From: Sabellastarte sp. h YS-2021
Lineage: Eukaryota > Annelida > Polychaeta > Sabellida > Sabellidae
Direction: 5' to 3'
Length of the DNA: 64,000 nucleotides
NCBI GenBank assembly: GCA_964017235.1
Contig: OZ024931.1
Span: 105,542,221-105,606,220 of the forward strand
The notes below the pieces were generated by a model. It was not told the DNA's origin. It did no database searches and worked only from the letters and a program-made list of their open reading frames with translations. Position numbers and translations under genes: made by a program. Positions 43,916 through 55,664 of this stretch are shown here, one piece after another (position 1 is the stretch's first letter; each line of letters starts with the position of its first letter).

Positions 43916-44471
43916 CACAAAGCCACACATAATATCCTAAATGGAATTATTTTTTCATATATTTTGAAATCCACATCCTAATTTCACCAAATTTTTTTTT
44001 TTTTTTTTTTTTTGGGGGGGGGGGGGGGCATGGGTTCTATTTACTTTTGGGTTTGTGTGTTTCTTGGTTGGTGGTTACTGGTGTTGGGTTTGTTTTTGGT
44101 AGTTGGGTGTTATGTTTGGTAGTGGGTTTGTTACTTGGGGCTTATGTTTGGTATTGGGTTTGTCTGTTTGTGGGTTGGTAAGTATGTGATAATGCCTTTT
44201 AACTCTAGGGAAGGTGTAAGTGTTGGAGTTTTTTTAAAATTTTTTTATGTGGTCTTTTTTTGTTATGTGTGGTACCATGGGTTATTTATTTCATGTTTGG
44301 GGTGGTGTGGGTGTTGGACTTTAATTTTTTTTTCTTGTGATAAGTATTTGTACTGAACTTTTTTGTTTTGGGAGGGGAATTGGAATAACCTGCGGCTGAA
44401 TAATTGTTTTTGGAAGAATTGGTGGCCCTGAAAAGGGCCTGGCAGGTCAAAGACCTGCCCTGACTGGATGG

Positions 44472-45661
44472 CTACTGAGGAGGCTGCTCCTGCTGTTGAG
44501 GCGGTGCTGAAGTGGTGATAGTAAAGAGCTGCTGCTGCGGTTGCTGCTGCTGAGGCTGCTTGACGATCTGTGTTGATGTCAGATCAGGTAGCTGGCTTAA
44601 TATTCCACTCAGGTTGTGTCTGCTCCCTTTGTCCTGTACAGTTAGGACAGATGTAGGGTTGCTGAAGTCAATGGGGCTTGGTGTATAGTACGCAAAACTG
44701 CTGCTAGCTGCTGCTTGAGTGGAACTAGACGCCTTTGGAGTGGTTGGTGGCAGTAGGCCGACCCTCTGGGACTCCGTGGTAACAGTGGCTGATCTTCTGG
44801 GCAATGGCTGATGTCTACGATTGCTCTAAATATCTTGCCCTTTAATTCTTCAAATTCTTCTTGAGTCAACTTTTCAGCCTCTGATGCCACGTAGTCAAAG
44901 AAGGGCTGCCTGTCTGACTTCTGATGCAGAAAACCTGAGATAAGTGTCCTCATCTGCTCAAAGTGTTCGAGAGTCTTGGAGTCTGTGGTTGAAATGGGTG
45001 TAGATGTAATGATGGACTGACTCCTCTCCCTCAGGACACTGGACTCAAGGTGTTCTGTGTCAGTAGTTGACCCACGTGATTCGTCCTGCCTGCTGGTATT
45101 TGGACTGGCCTCAAAACCTGAACTTCTGTTGGCCCCCTTTCTTCTGATGTGGGTTTTAAGAAAACCCACCTGTTGGTAGACCCAGGACTGTCTCTTGATC
45201 ATCTCCCCCGGGGCTCGGCCAGATTGGAGCTTAGACAGCTTTCCATAACGGGTTCGCTGGGACTCGAACCAACGTCTCACATCAAAGGGCTGGAGCTTGA
45301 GTTCTGCAGATATTTCTGCCCAGACAGCCTCTCTTCTGGTCCTGTCGTGGAACCGTGGATGTTCCTTGTCATACAGTTCTGGGTGTGGCTTTACAAATTC
45401 CACAATGGAAATTTCCTGACTGTCAGTAAAAGTTGCACACACCCTGGCTCTCTTGGCTAAAGAATGGCATTCTATATCGTCTTCACACCTCTCTTCTTCT
45501 TGTTCCACAGCTTCCTCAATAGCTGGACGTTCCTCAATCTCCTCCTCCTCTCTCCTCTCAATCACCTCCTCTGTAACTTCAACTCTTTCCTCTACTTCAC
45601 TTTCCTTCTCCCTGTCATCCATCTTTTTTCTTCCTCTCTTCCCTCCTTTCTCTTTCCTCAT
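44472..45661 (-). pseudogene. MADF-BESS DNA-binding protein of Harbinger copy A, frameshifted
   Basis: The minus-strand frame starting at 45661 (MRKEKGGKRGRKK) is colinear with the intact protein at 60004-61224 through the acidic N-terminus, the MADF domain and the BESS-like helices. Around 44805-44830 about 19 bases are missing relative to the intact copy, shifting the frame; the C-terminal Gln-rich part continues in another frame (44804-44472). Probably non-functional. Confidence 0.85.
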
Positions 45662-45832
45662 AATCCAGTCGACAAAATAATAAAAAAATAGTAAAATGTG
45701 TCTCCTAACTGTGAAATTTGCCTTAAGCTCAAGTATAATACAAAAAATAAAAACTGAAAACCCCTACGAATCAGTGACACATGTCTCTCAGTAGCCAAAC
45801 AGTCAGTAACAATGACAAAGTGTGCATGTTCG

Positions 45833-45840
45833 CTTATATA
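45833..45840 (-). promoter_or_regulatory. TATA box of the MADF gene, copy A
   Basis: On the minus strand, gggactatataagcg, identical in context to the TATA boxes of the other two copies and about 170 bases before the ATG. Confidence 0.6.
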
Positions 45841-46317
45841 GTCCCAGACCTGCTCATTGCCTCATTTTAATTTCTGACACGCGGAAAACAGTCGGTTCTT
45901 AATCGGTTGTTAGTCCCAGGCCTCCTGGGGCGTCCTCAGACCGTCGCAGACTAAATTTGTGCTGTCCCAGGCGTCCTGGGGAGGCCGGTTTGGATCGGTT
46001 AGGGTCGGTTACCCTTAGTCAGGGCTTTGTCCCAGACCGTGATTTTTGGGTCCCAGGACACCGCAGACGGTCTGAGGCTTCCGGGGACTAATGGAACCGA
46101 AAACAACCGACCCTTACAGAAGGTCTGGGACTAAGCAAAATTTCAAACCGACCCCCCCCAAAACCCTTAATCGGGAGCGTTAGTCGTGTGGTGGAACACC
46201 CACATAAGTCACAGAATAATAAAATTTCACCAGAAGAATTTTTTAAAAAAAGACAGTCAACAACCTATTTGGATCCAATCTCAAGATATTACTTCTCACT
46301 GTAAAAACCCATAATCA

Positions 46318-46775
46318 AATTTTGGGAAAAAAGAGGATCAAGTGTCGACCAATCAACAGATTGGAAACCAGGTTAATAGTGAATATTTGGATCCCATCAT
46401 GTGATCAGAATTACAGCAGGGTCTTTCCCAGAAGTTCGAAATTGGAGTATAAAAGACAGTAACAAGTAAAAGGGTTTCATTGTCACGTGCTATATTGTCA
46501 GAAGCACGTCTCTCTCTTCTTCATTGCACAGGATATGTCATTTTTAATGAAAATTTTATATTTTAAATGACTTTTTTGTTCATAAATTGAAGCAGACATA
46601 TATCAATTTATTTCTTCTATAATATTAAAGCAAAAAGCTGAGAATCATAATTAAAATAACAAAAAAATAAAGTTGGACTTTTATGTCACGTGATGGGATC
46701 CAAATATTCAGCCTTGACCTAGTTTCATATTTGTTTATTGGTCGACACTTGATCCTCTTTTTTCCCCAGAAATTG
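46318..46775. repeat. Long inverted repeat, about 93-bp arms
   Basis: Left arm (46318-46412) contains gaggatcaagtgtcgaccaa and gaatatttggatcccatcat; right arm (46683-46775) is the reverse complement with about 80-85% identity by eye. The roughly 270-bp spacer includes gtataaaag and paired cacgtg-type words. Likely a MITE or foldback element. Confidence 0.75.
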
Positions 46776-46839
46776 ATCAAAAAGTGTAATGACAACACCA
46801 ACTGCAAGTCTGGTCATGGGATTCTATATGTTTCTCCAA

Positions 46840-47110
46840 TCCTCTCTGTTTGTCAGTACTGCTTGTCAGGACCTCCTACGGCTTGTCTGTTAGGAGTTTA
46901 GGGCTTGCCCTAGTAGTTTCCAGACCAGTCTGTACATAATATCCTGACCCCATGGCCAGTCTGTCTAGATACAGACAAGCCTGGATGTATCAGGGGAGGT
47001 GAAACCGACCCACAAATTTCCCACCTTTTTTATGGAGTTTTGTCCCCGACCCCTGACTTTTGCAGCCGACCATAGAGTCATAGGGTCGGGCTCCAGTGGA
47101 ACACCCGCAT
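46840..47110 (-). mobile_element. Diverged Harbinger-type end
   Basis: On the minus strand it starts gatgcgggtgttccactgga, then gcccgaccctatgactctat and gggtcggggacaaaac. These recall both the 35.6-kb remnants and, in base composition, the subterminal parts of the full Harbinger copies. The words ggcttgtctgtt and ttagggcttgcc are also found at 43140-43225. Confidence 0.4.
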
Positions 47111-48229
47111 CAACCTTAAAAGTGAAAAAGAATACACTCTTTTTATTGTCTGCCACCAAACAAAAGTGTATTTTAACATAAATGATCTGTCATTCAGAAT
47201 ATCTGACAATAAAATGACTTAATTTCACAAGAATTATAATGTAATAAGCTTTCACAAATGAATAAAACATTGAACCCGTTTGCAATATTTTTCAACATCC
47301 AGCTAAATAATATCAATAGAAATTTTCGAATAATGAATAACTTGGAACAAACATCAATCAAATACAGAACATAAGGAAATTGAAAGATTGTTATAATAAT
47401 AAATACAGAATAGGTTATTTTAATCTCTGCCTAAAGAAATCAGCCAAAACATACATATCTCTAGACCATTGAGCCATATACAGGCACAATCGAGTCAGCA
47501 TTTCATAATGTCAAGCTGGATCCATTGGGTGTGATCTCCATTTATTAATTTAGTGTTTTGAATGAAAGTTTCAAACATTTTATTATATTTGTGGAACTTT
47601 CCGTGAAAAGAAATTATGTTACCATTCCTGTGCACTCTGTTTTGCCTGGGTGTTTTGACAAGTAAGTAAATTTTAATATATAAATTAACTTTTGAGGAAA
47701 TTAAAGAATTTTTTAACAAATGTATGCATAAGTAAAATTGCAATCATATAAAACAAAATGCTACATCTCTAATTAATTTTAATAAAATGAGTATAAAATA
47801 TTTTGATTAGAAAGCATAATATTATAAATATAACTTTTACTTTCAGAAAGGGGTTTCAGAATTTGTCAAAACAATTTTGAAAAAAAAATTGTGCTTTTCC
47901 TTGCACTTATACAAATGGACAAAGTTTTGTTACAAGTTTTGGCTGCCGATTAAGTAAAAGTTAAAAGCATAGGCTTGTTGCAACTTATTTTTACCTCATT
48001 GAGGTAATATGTATTAACAAACAGGTTTGGTTGATTTTTCAAATGTGTATCAAACAATATTTTCACCAACTGTAAAGTTGAGTGAAATGTTAAGCTCATT
48101 TTATTCATTTTTCAAAGGACTTCCAAAAAGTTTTTGAATACTACATAAAACTAAAAAGAAGATGCTATGAGTGTATTTTTCGAAAAAATTTTGTTAATTA
48201 CAAAATTTGTTAGTACAATATTTATGTTC
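47111..48229. other. Intergenic, nothing recognised
   Basis: Strongly AT-rich; the minus-strand frame at 47495-47743 lacks recognisable motifs. Confidence 0.4.
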
Positions 48230-48360
48230 CTGGCCATTTTGAAACCTTGGCCATTTCAAAATGGCCACTGACTGTTTCGAAACGACCAAATTATTTATTT
48301 GGCTGTTTTGAAACCTTATTTGGTTTTGAAACAGCCAAGCCGAGGCCATTTCAAAACCTA
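48230..48360. repeat. GGCCATTTTGAAACC motif cluster
   Basis: Seven or so copies of g(g/c)c(c/t)(a/g)tttyraaac in both orientations within 130 bp, e.g. ggccattttgaaacc, ggccatttcaaaatggcc, ggctgttttgaaacc and ggttttgaaacagcc. The last pair makes a perfect short hairpin. Confidence 0.75.
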
Positions 48361-48859
48361 ACTGATCAGAATGAATTAAGCCTTAATCTTTAATAGGGAC
48401 CTTTGTCTTGAAAGGATTTCCTAAATAGACAATTAGTGATTTCAGTTAAGTTATGATATTTAACTGGGGCCTGAATATGCCTGTTACTTTAATATACTGA
48501 TTAGTTTGTGATTGCTCTATGACCACATAATAACAAGTTAAATGCAATTAACATTTATACCTAAAAACCAATCTACATGAAAGGAATGGGTTCCCCCTGA
48601 CCCTATGTTTTCTTAAAATTAGTTATTCCTTTGATGGTGATTTGTTAATGGTGAAACAACGTTGATTGTGTATTGAAATAAAAAAAACAATCATAGAACT
48701 AACTTAGTGAAAGCCCCATATGGTGTGCACACCAAAGGAAACATTGCAAAGATTGTCTAGGTTGATCATTTGGTACAAGGTATTAAATCATTGAAGTAAT
48801 AAATTGGTTTTAATTTACAGGGTTTTATAATAGATAATTGCCTCGTGGCACTTCCATTA
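48361..48859. other. Intergenic, nothing recognised
   Basis: AT-rich sequence up to the LINE fragment. Confidence 0.4.
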
Positions 48860-49860
48860 TGTAAACTTAATGTCTGCTGTATGCAGGTGATATAGCACAA
48901 TTGTCAGACAGAGTATGGAATCTGCAAGCTCAGATAAACCTATTGCAGAAGTATTGTAACCTTTCAGGTATGAAAGTTAATATCGCCAAAACACAGATTA
49001 TTGTTTTTCGAAATGGAGGCATTATCAAGAACAATGAGAAATGGTTTTTAAATTCAGAAAAGATTGAGGTGGTCCCATATTATAAATACTTAGGATTATT
49101 CTTTTCGTCAAGATTGAATTGGTCTTATGCAACCAAATCATTAAATGTACAGTCAAGCAAGGCATTGTGTACAATTAAAAACTTAATTATAGATGTAATG
49201 GTCTTCCTTTAAAAATTTTATTTGAAATATTTGATACTGTTGTTGTTCCTATAATATGGGGTTTTAAAAAACGTGATGAAATAGAAGCAATACAGTTGAA
49301 ATTCTGCAAATATGTATTAGGAGTTGGTTCACAAACTTTAAATGTTTCTGTGTTGGGAGAATGTGGAAGATTCCATTTTTTTATGATTTACTATACAAAG
49401 TGTATCAAATATTGGCTCAAATTAGTATCTATGGATGCACCTGAATTAACGAAGAGTTGCCATAACATGTCCTAACAAATGTGTGATGCAGGAAAAATAA
49501 ATTGGGTATTCTTTGTCAAAAACATGTTATATAAATATGGTTTTGGTTTTGTCTTTCTAAATCAGGGTGTAGGTGATAAAAAAACAATTTATCTCATTGT
49601 TTAAACAAAGATTAAAAGATAATCACACTCAAGAATGGAATAGTAGTATAAATGAAATATGTAGGTTGCAATGTTACTCAAAGTTTAAGAATGTTTGTGA
49701 AGTTGAAAAGTATCTCTCAGTTATTGATATAAGGAAGTACAGAGTTACACTGACAAAGTTTCGTTGTTCAAACCATTCTTTAAATGTTATGCACTATTAC
49801 ATTCATATCCCACCTTGTGACGCAGTTACCTGGCCTCTCCACCATCTGTGAGGGGCAAAA
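48860..49860 (+). mobile_element. LINE reverse transcriptase fragment
   Basis: Starts within the polymerase palm: LLYAGDIAQLSD is the YADD catalytic box with Asp changed to Gly. Next NLSGMKVNIAKTQIIVFRNG and PYYKYLGLFFSSRLNW (thumb) follow; after frameshifts, VPIIWGFKKRDEIEAIQLKF and VSVLGECGRF; then LFKQRLKDNHTQEWNSS and DIRKYRVTLTKFRCSNHSL. The order is colinear with non-LTR retrotransposon proteins. Changed catalytic Asp and frameshifts show it is dead. Probably the same family as the 3' end at 13290-13800. Confidence 0.85.
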
Positions 49861-51000
49861 TAAACAGACAGAATCTGTGTGGAAGAGAGCTGATTATACT
49901 GATGTATGAGAGGTTTCAGATGTTTGTGTACTTGTTCTTTTTTCCTAAACAAATATTCTTTTTTTTACTGTACCCAGTGAAAAACTGCCTTGTTTTTGTG
50001 GTTAAGATACAAAGATGATTCTATTGGCAGAAAAGCTCTTTAAAATGTTCTGCTTTTTGGACTGTGAGAATAAAACTTTAAATGATTTTGTTCTGTCTGT
50101 GTCAAAACCTATTTGTACTATATTGTGATATGTTACTGTAAGGCGTTTTCGCAAAGCCAAAAGTTGACATTTTGCCAAAACTATGGTACAAAATAGCTTG
50201 CTACCTGAAATCAAAACAAGGAAGTTTAGGTGGTATTTATTGAAAACAAGGGCGGAACAAGGTGGAACAAGGCATTACACACTCGCCTTCCAGCTCTGAC
50301 ACCAGAGTTTCCAGGATTATGACACCTGCCATTATATAAATTATCAAAAGCTTGCGTTTTATAAAAACAAACCAAAAAACCAGCCGTCTTTTAAAGCCCG
50401 AATAGCCTGGGCATGACCTGAATTTGTGTAAAACAGCTACTCTTGGAATGATAATCTTTAATCTTTCACTCCCATGCCAATCATGACTCGTGTTGGAGAT
50501 TTTTGGGCTTTTGTTTCTACACTCATGCCCTGCATGGGGATATAATTATTATTATTGGCAAAGCATGGCAAGAACTTTGGTTAAAATATATACAAGGAAT
50601 AGTTTTGTAGGGTTTTACAAAATGTTTTCCTGCATTAGATTTCAACTGGTTATTGATAGGGGCATTGCGATATGCTTCTACACATATGCCCTCCTGATTC
50701 TATCATTTTTTTCTATTTGTGACAAGTCCAAAATTTGCCCCTGTACCATCCGAGACTGTAGGGCAGCATAGCTGGCCTTTGCCGCCTGCCAGAAAACATG
50801 TATTCCCTATTTCCTGATGCCCAGATCCTGTCTGGAAAACTGAAACATGCTTCATTGTGTGGCAAACGCCAGCCAGCCATTGTTCTACTGTGAGGTTGTC
50901 ATGAGAAAACACTTCCTTAGAATGGCCTGTTAAGACTGGCCAAATTTATAATGTTCTGGTTTTAAAATAAGAATATTGAAGCAAAACGAGTTATTGTCAC
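49861..51000. other. Intergenic, nothing recognised
   Basis: Frames at 50002-50912 have no protein-like features. No repeat recognised. Confidence 0.4.
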
Positions 51001-51570
51001 CGGGGCTGGTATTCACGAAGGGTCTTAGACTTAGCCAGGTCTTAGGCTTAAATCCAGTTTTAAAGTTAAGATTTTTGTCTCAGCTAAGTTTTGTCTTAAA
51101 ACCATATTCACAAAGGGTGACTTAGCTAAGTCCAAGGTTATCAAATAACCACAGTGGTTTTCTGTGTCATGTGACCTTTCTTTTCTATTCAAACTATACT
51201 ATTGGTGATATATATCCTTCATTTAATGCATTTTATCTAAGGAAAAGTGCTGTTTTGAAATGGAAAACCTTGTTACCACATATAAACTTCCAAAGACTGC
51301 TTTAGTGAGATATTCTGTATAATTATACTTTATTTACAGCCATTTCAAATTTTGATGTGGAGAAAAGCTTATGGCGGCCATATTTAAGTCCTCTTTACAA
51401 AATTTAAGCCCACTACTAACTAGTCGTAAAGGTGAGCCCTTGGCTAAGCCTAAGACCAGTCTTAAATTCTTTGTGAATATCACTAAGCCTAAGACAAACG
51501 TCTTAGCAGGTTTTGGGCAGAAACTTGAAACTTGAGCCCTGGCTAAGACCTTTCGTGAATACGGGCCCTG
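51001..51570. mobile_element. Foldback/MITE-like element with TTAAG-rich inverted ends, copy 2
   Basis: Ends cggggctggtattcacgaag and cgtgaatacgggccctg are inverted; inside, cttagacttagccaggtctt pairs with gccctggctaagacc, and an inner pair (accatattcacaaagg / ctttgtgaatat) mirrors the nested pair of the element at 32-720. Non-coding. Confidence 0.72.
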
Positions 51571-51606
51571 ATCTTCGAATAAATTACAAAGATTTCACAC
51601 ACAAAA

Positions 51607-51838
51607 TTTATTTATTTAGGGTTTTACGTCACTTTGAACACTGTACAGGCCATATCACGATGGGTAGTTGAAAGGGCAGAGGAAACCAGTACATACAGTT
51701 CATCAGGGTTCTGTACCATTAACTGCCGACCAACGGCAAGCAACTGCCAGTTTTCCCACTTGAGGCCGTGCCGGGAACCGAACCCCGGCCTCAGAGGGGG
51801 GAGGAGAGAGTGTTACCACTCTGCCACCGTGGCCCCTC
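51607..51838 (-). mobile_element. tRNA-derived SINE, minus strand
   Basis: On the minus strand it starts gaggggccacggtggcagag (A box tggcagagtggt), B box ggttcggttcc, then the body (aactgtatgtactggtttcc, tcgtgatatggcctgtacag) and an aaataaataaa tail. Full-length relative of 26344-26565. Confidence 0.82.
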
Positions 51839-52558
51839 TTCACACACAAAAACTGCCTGTCAAGAAATAACTCAAAGTGATATTAGACCCAGATTAATGT
51901 CATAGAGCTTGAAGATACATAGCAATACAGATATTTCTTTTACTTTACAGCTTTGACTTTCTTTCTTTTATTACCTTTACCTTCAGAAGGGAAGGGGGGG
52001 TACTGTTGGATCCCAACTTAGGAATCTAAAAAAATCAGGATCGTATTTCCACACAACGTGTGGTCAGCCATTGGCTCAGTCCTCCTCAAAGATAATCCAT
52101 GCCATGGATCCAGAGTTATTTTTTGTAATTTTCAGTTACACCCGCATACACAACTTAAATGTTTTTCACTGTATTGGGGGTTATATAATACATTCAAGGA
52201 AATGAAGAGAATGTTTAGAGTGTGAAGGAACATTAAATGGAACAATTTATTAAACAAATTGGTTTAAGCCTATTGAATGTATAGCCCCAATATTCCACAT
52301 CCACCATTTCTCCCTCATTTTTCTATGATCAGATCTGGGTGTGTGATATTTTAGAGAACATCATAACAGCAGAGAAAATTGCATATCCTTTACAGAATGA
52401 CCCTTCTCAGTGAAGTGTTTTGAGACTGGGGTGATTCTGCTGTCCTTTGGTTTTGAGACTGAAAGTCTGTGTTCATAATTTTTTTTTCTGAACAGGCGCC
52501 CTGTTTCACCCACATAATATTTTTCACACTTTTTACATGTGATTAGGTATTATTAACT
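51839..52558. other. Intergenic, nothing recognised
   Basis: AT-rich sequence between a SINE and Harbinger copy B. No gene. Confidence 0.4.
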
Positions 52559-53160
52559 TTAATGTGGGTGTTCCACCACACAACTAAGCTTCCCGATTAA
52601 GGGTTTTTTGTAGTTAGTTTCAAATATTTGCTTAGTCCCAGGCGTTCGGTATGGATCGGTAGTTGTTGGTTGGGGCTGAGGGAAATATCAAACATGTTTG
52701 ATATTTCTCACAATCCAAACCAATTCTTATTTCCCGCCATCAACAAAATGGCCAGTCCCAGACTTCCTCAGGCCTCCTCAGACCCAAATTTACACAGTCC
52801 TATGTTGTCTGAGGCTTCCTGCGACCCTTAGTCCCAGGCATCCCTAGCTTAGTCCCAGGAGGCCTGTTTGTCAGTCCCCGACTCATAACAGATCTTTGAA
52901 GCTTCATGCGTGTGAAAAGGAATCGGTTTCATTGGTCCCGGGAAGCCTCAGACCGTCTCAGGTGTCCTGGGAGTAAGAAATCTGGGTCTGGGACTAAGAG
53001 AAGCTGATCCAAACCGGCCTCCTCAGGACGCCTGGGACACCGAAATTTAGTCTGCGATGGTCTGAGGACACCCCAGGAGGCCTGGGACTAAATACCGATT
53101 AAGCACCGACTATTTTCCGCGCATGTGAAACCAAAAAGAGGCAATGAGGGGGTCTGGGAC

Positions 53161-53168
53161 TATATAAG
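53161..53168 (+). promoter_or_regulatory. TATA box of the MADF gene, copy B
   Basis: gggactatataagtgaccgc, conserved in all three copies, 177 bases before the ATG at 53345. Confidence 0.6.
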
Positions 53169-53344
53169 TGACCGCACACACGCTTTCTGTGTTTAGATTG
53201 GTTGGCTACTTAGAGACGTGTGTCACTTACTGCTTAGGGGTTTTCAGTTTTTTACATTTCACATTTTACTTGAATTAGGGCAAATTTAACAGTTAGGAGA
53301 CACATTTCAGTTTTTTTACTTTTTTTGTGATATTCACTGGAGTT

Positions 53345-54560
53345 ATGAGGAAAGAGAAAGGAGGAAAGAGAGAAAAGAAGAAGAAAGAGGAGAGGCAAGA
53401 GGAGAGGGAGAAGGAAGGTGGAGAGTTGGAGGAGAGGACAGAGGAGAGGACCGAGGAGGGTACAGCAGAGAGGGAAGAGAGGATAGAGGAGAGAGAGGAA
53501 GGTTTAGAAGTTACTGAGGAAGCTTGCGAAGAAGATGAGAGGTGTGAGGAAGAATCAGAGTGCCACTCAGCAGCCAAGAGAGCCAGGGTTTGTGCTACAT
53601 TCACTGACAGAGAAGAAATTGCCATTGTTGAGTTTGTGAAGGAGCCCCCATAGCTGTACGACAAGGAGCATGGACGTTTCCATGACAAACAGAGGAAGGA
53701 GGCTCTCTGGGCAGAAATCTCTGCAGAACTGAAGCTCCAGCCCTTTGATGTCAGAAGGTGGTTTGAGTCACAGACAACTCGTTATGGAAACCTCTCCAAG
53801 CTACAGTCTGGCCAAGCCCCAAGGGAGATGACCAAGAGAGAGTCCTGGGTCTACCAGCAGATGGGTTTCCTTAAGACCCACATCAGATGCAAGGGGGCCA
53901 ACAGAAGTTCTGGGTTTGAGGCCAGTCCCAACACCATCAGGCATAAAGAATCGCGTGGCTCTACTACTGATACAGAACATCTTGAGTCCAATGTCCTGAG
54001 GGAGAGTAGGAGTCAACCAATTATTACATCTACACCAGTTTCTACAGATTCAAAGATACTCGAGCACTTTGACCAGATGAGGACACTGATCTCAGGTTTC
54101 CTGCAGCAGAAGTCAGACAGGCAGCCCTTCTTTGACTATGTGGCATCAGAGGCTGAAAAGATGACCCAAGAGGAGTTTGAGGACCTCAAGAGCAGGATTT
54201 TTAGAGACATTGAAGAAGTAAAGAACACTCATATACATCAAGTTCTACCCAAGAGATCAGCCACTATTACCAGAGAGTCACAGAGGGTCGGGATACTGCC
54301 AACAACCACTCAACAGGGGTCTAGTTCCACCCAGGCTGCAGCAGGCAGCAGTTCCAGCAGTTACATCTACTACACACCCAGCCCCATTGGCTTTGGAAAC
54401 CCTCCATCAGTGGTCACAGTACAGGACGAGGGCAGCAGACACAACTTAAGTGGAATACTAAGCTAGCTACCATATCTAACAACAACACAGATCATTGAGC
54501 AGCCTCAGCAGCCACAGCAGCAGCTCTACACCATCACCACCACAGCACCGCTTTATATAT
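53345..54560 (+). pseudogene. MADF-BESS DNA-binding protein of Harbinger copy B, two nonsense codons
   Basis: Starts MRKEKGGKREKKKK with an acidic, Glu/Arg-rich N-terminus longer than in copy C. In-frame TAG at 53651-53653 replaces the Glu of the PELYDKEH motif in the MADF domain; TAG at 54464-54466 replaces Gln in SGILSQLP. The same frame is otherwise open and colinear with 60004-61224 until the deletion junction near 54550. A frame from 53828 to 54466 could still make a MADF-truncated, BESS-containing fragment. Confidence 0.88.
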
Positions 54561-54963
54561 ATACCCGGAAAATCCAGTTTTTTTGCAAAACAAGAATCGG
54601 CGATCTTGGTCTGGGGAACACTGAGGAGGCCTCAGGACGCCTGAGGAAGCCTGGACTTAATCGGGGGTTAGTCAAGGCTTAGTCCCAGGAGACCTGAGGT
54701 GTTCTGGGACCCAGTCGGTATGTCTACAACAGGATCGTGGTTCAAACTGACTAGAAAAATGGCTTAATCGGTTCTTATTCGCAGAACAGTTGAGACTGTG
54801 TGGGGCCTCCTGGCTGATCTGAACTTAATCCCAGGCTTTAATACCGATTCAGTATTCCCACCCATTTTCCTTTTTTCTCACCGACTGTCCATGATTAAGG
54901 GTCACGGACAGGATCAGGGCTTAGTCCTTTGGTGGAACAGAGGCATTACTGGGAAGATTCAAG

Positions 54964-55110
54964 ATGTCAGGAAAGATTAAGCCTAATGTTAGACAACACT
55001 CTTCTGTTATGGGTGTCCCTGACGAAAAAGGAAAGTATTGTGTGAGGTGCAAGCATTGTTCTACTGAACTCAGTGGCTCAACAAAAGCAACCACGAATCC
55101 CCTCACTTAG
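54964..55110 (+). pseudogene. Orphan BED-type zinc-finger exon (hAT-like)
   Basis: A 48-codon frame starting MSGKIKPNVRQHSS and containing KGKYCVRCKHCSTELSGSTK, i.e. the C-x2-C half and Ser/Thr loop of a BED finger as found at the N-terminus of hAT transposases; the usual H-x4-H/C half is cut off by a stop. It lies 16 bases from the right end of Harbinger copy B. No transposase body follows. The AT-rich stretch at 55500-55640 repeats agtatttgcattt in both directions and might be a terminal part of that element. Confidence 0.55.
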
Positions 55111-55664
55111 AGGTTAACATTTTAAGCATTTCTTATAATGTTACTGGAATGTAAAATTCAGTCCTTCATAAAGAAATTTCTTTATTAGAAAATAAATATC
55201 GTAAAAGTTCATGAAATAATTTTAAAATACAATCTTTTTGAACATTGTAAATTAATACATTTTTTTATACAGATTTTTAATATATAATACCAATTTTACT
55301 TATCACCACTGTGTTTTAAGTGAAGTAATAGTACACTGTTGCAGTTTTTGCTACTAATTTTTACAAAGTGACACTATTTATAGCACATTTCTATTATTTT
55401 GTTTCCAGAGAACAGTTAAAATTATTTTGTGTGTTTTACAATCTTTAATTTCCACTTATTGTGTGTTGTAATTTTCACATTTAATATATTTGTGTATGCT
55501 AACATATAAAACTTAAAGTATTTGAAAAAGTATTTGAAATACTTTTGAAAAGCATTTGCATTTGAAGAAAATAAAAGTATTTGCATTTAAAAAATTGAAA
55601 AGTATTTGCATTTAAATACTTTTGAAATTATTTGACCTCAAGTCTGCCTTTACATATGGTCAAT

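Larger units (their letters stand above)
43385..46207 (-). mobile_element. PIF/Harbinger element, copy A (minus, truncated)
   Basis: Its terminus at 46204 reads (minus) tgtgggtgttccaccacacg next to TTA. It keeps the subterminal CCCAGG-rich region, TATA box, the MADF-BESS gene (frameshifted) and the intergenic repeats, but homology to the complete copy stops at about 43385, just inside the last codons of the transposase (agtatcaaggt-acc). The transposase and the other terminus are missing. Bases 43991-44027 are a long T run followed by a long G run. Confidence 0.85.
52559..54948 (+). mobile_element. PIF/Harbinger element, copy B (internal deletion)
   Basis: Both termini are present: ttaatgtgggtgttccacca at the left, ggtggaacagaggcatta at the right, with TTA/TAA at both borders. 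About 2.39 kb. Left subterminal region, TATA box and MADF gene are retained. From the Gln-rich end of that gene (about 54550) it jumps straight to the right subterminal segment (ctttatatatatacccggaa), so the intergenic repeats and the transposase are deleted. Confidence 0.88.

Noticed and set aside
43706..44356. Cys/Val/Gly-rich small frames in the Harbinger intergenic region
   Set aside because: Produced by low-complexity and tandem repeats; not conserved in frame between copies.
53293..53688. Minus-strand Ser-rich frame opposite the MADF gene
   Set aside because: Antisense shadow of the Glu/Arg-rich N-terminus; the same shadow appears at all three copies.
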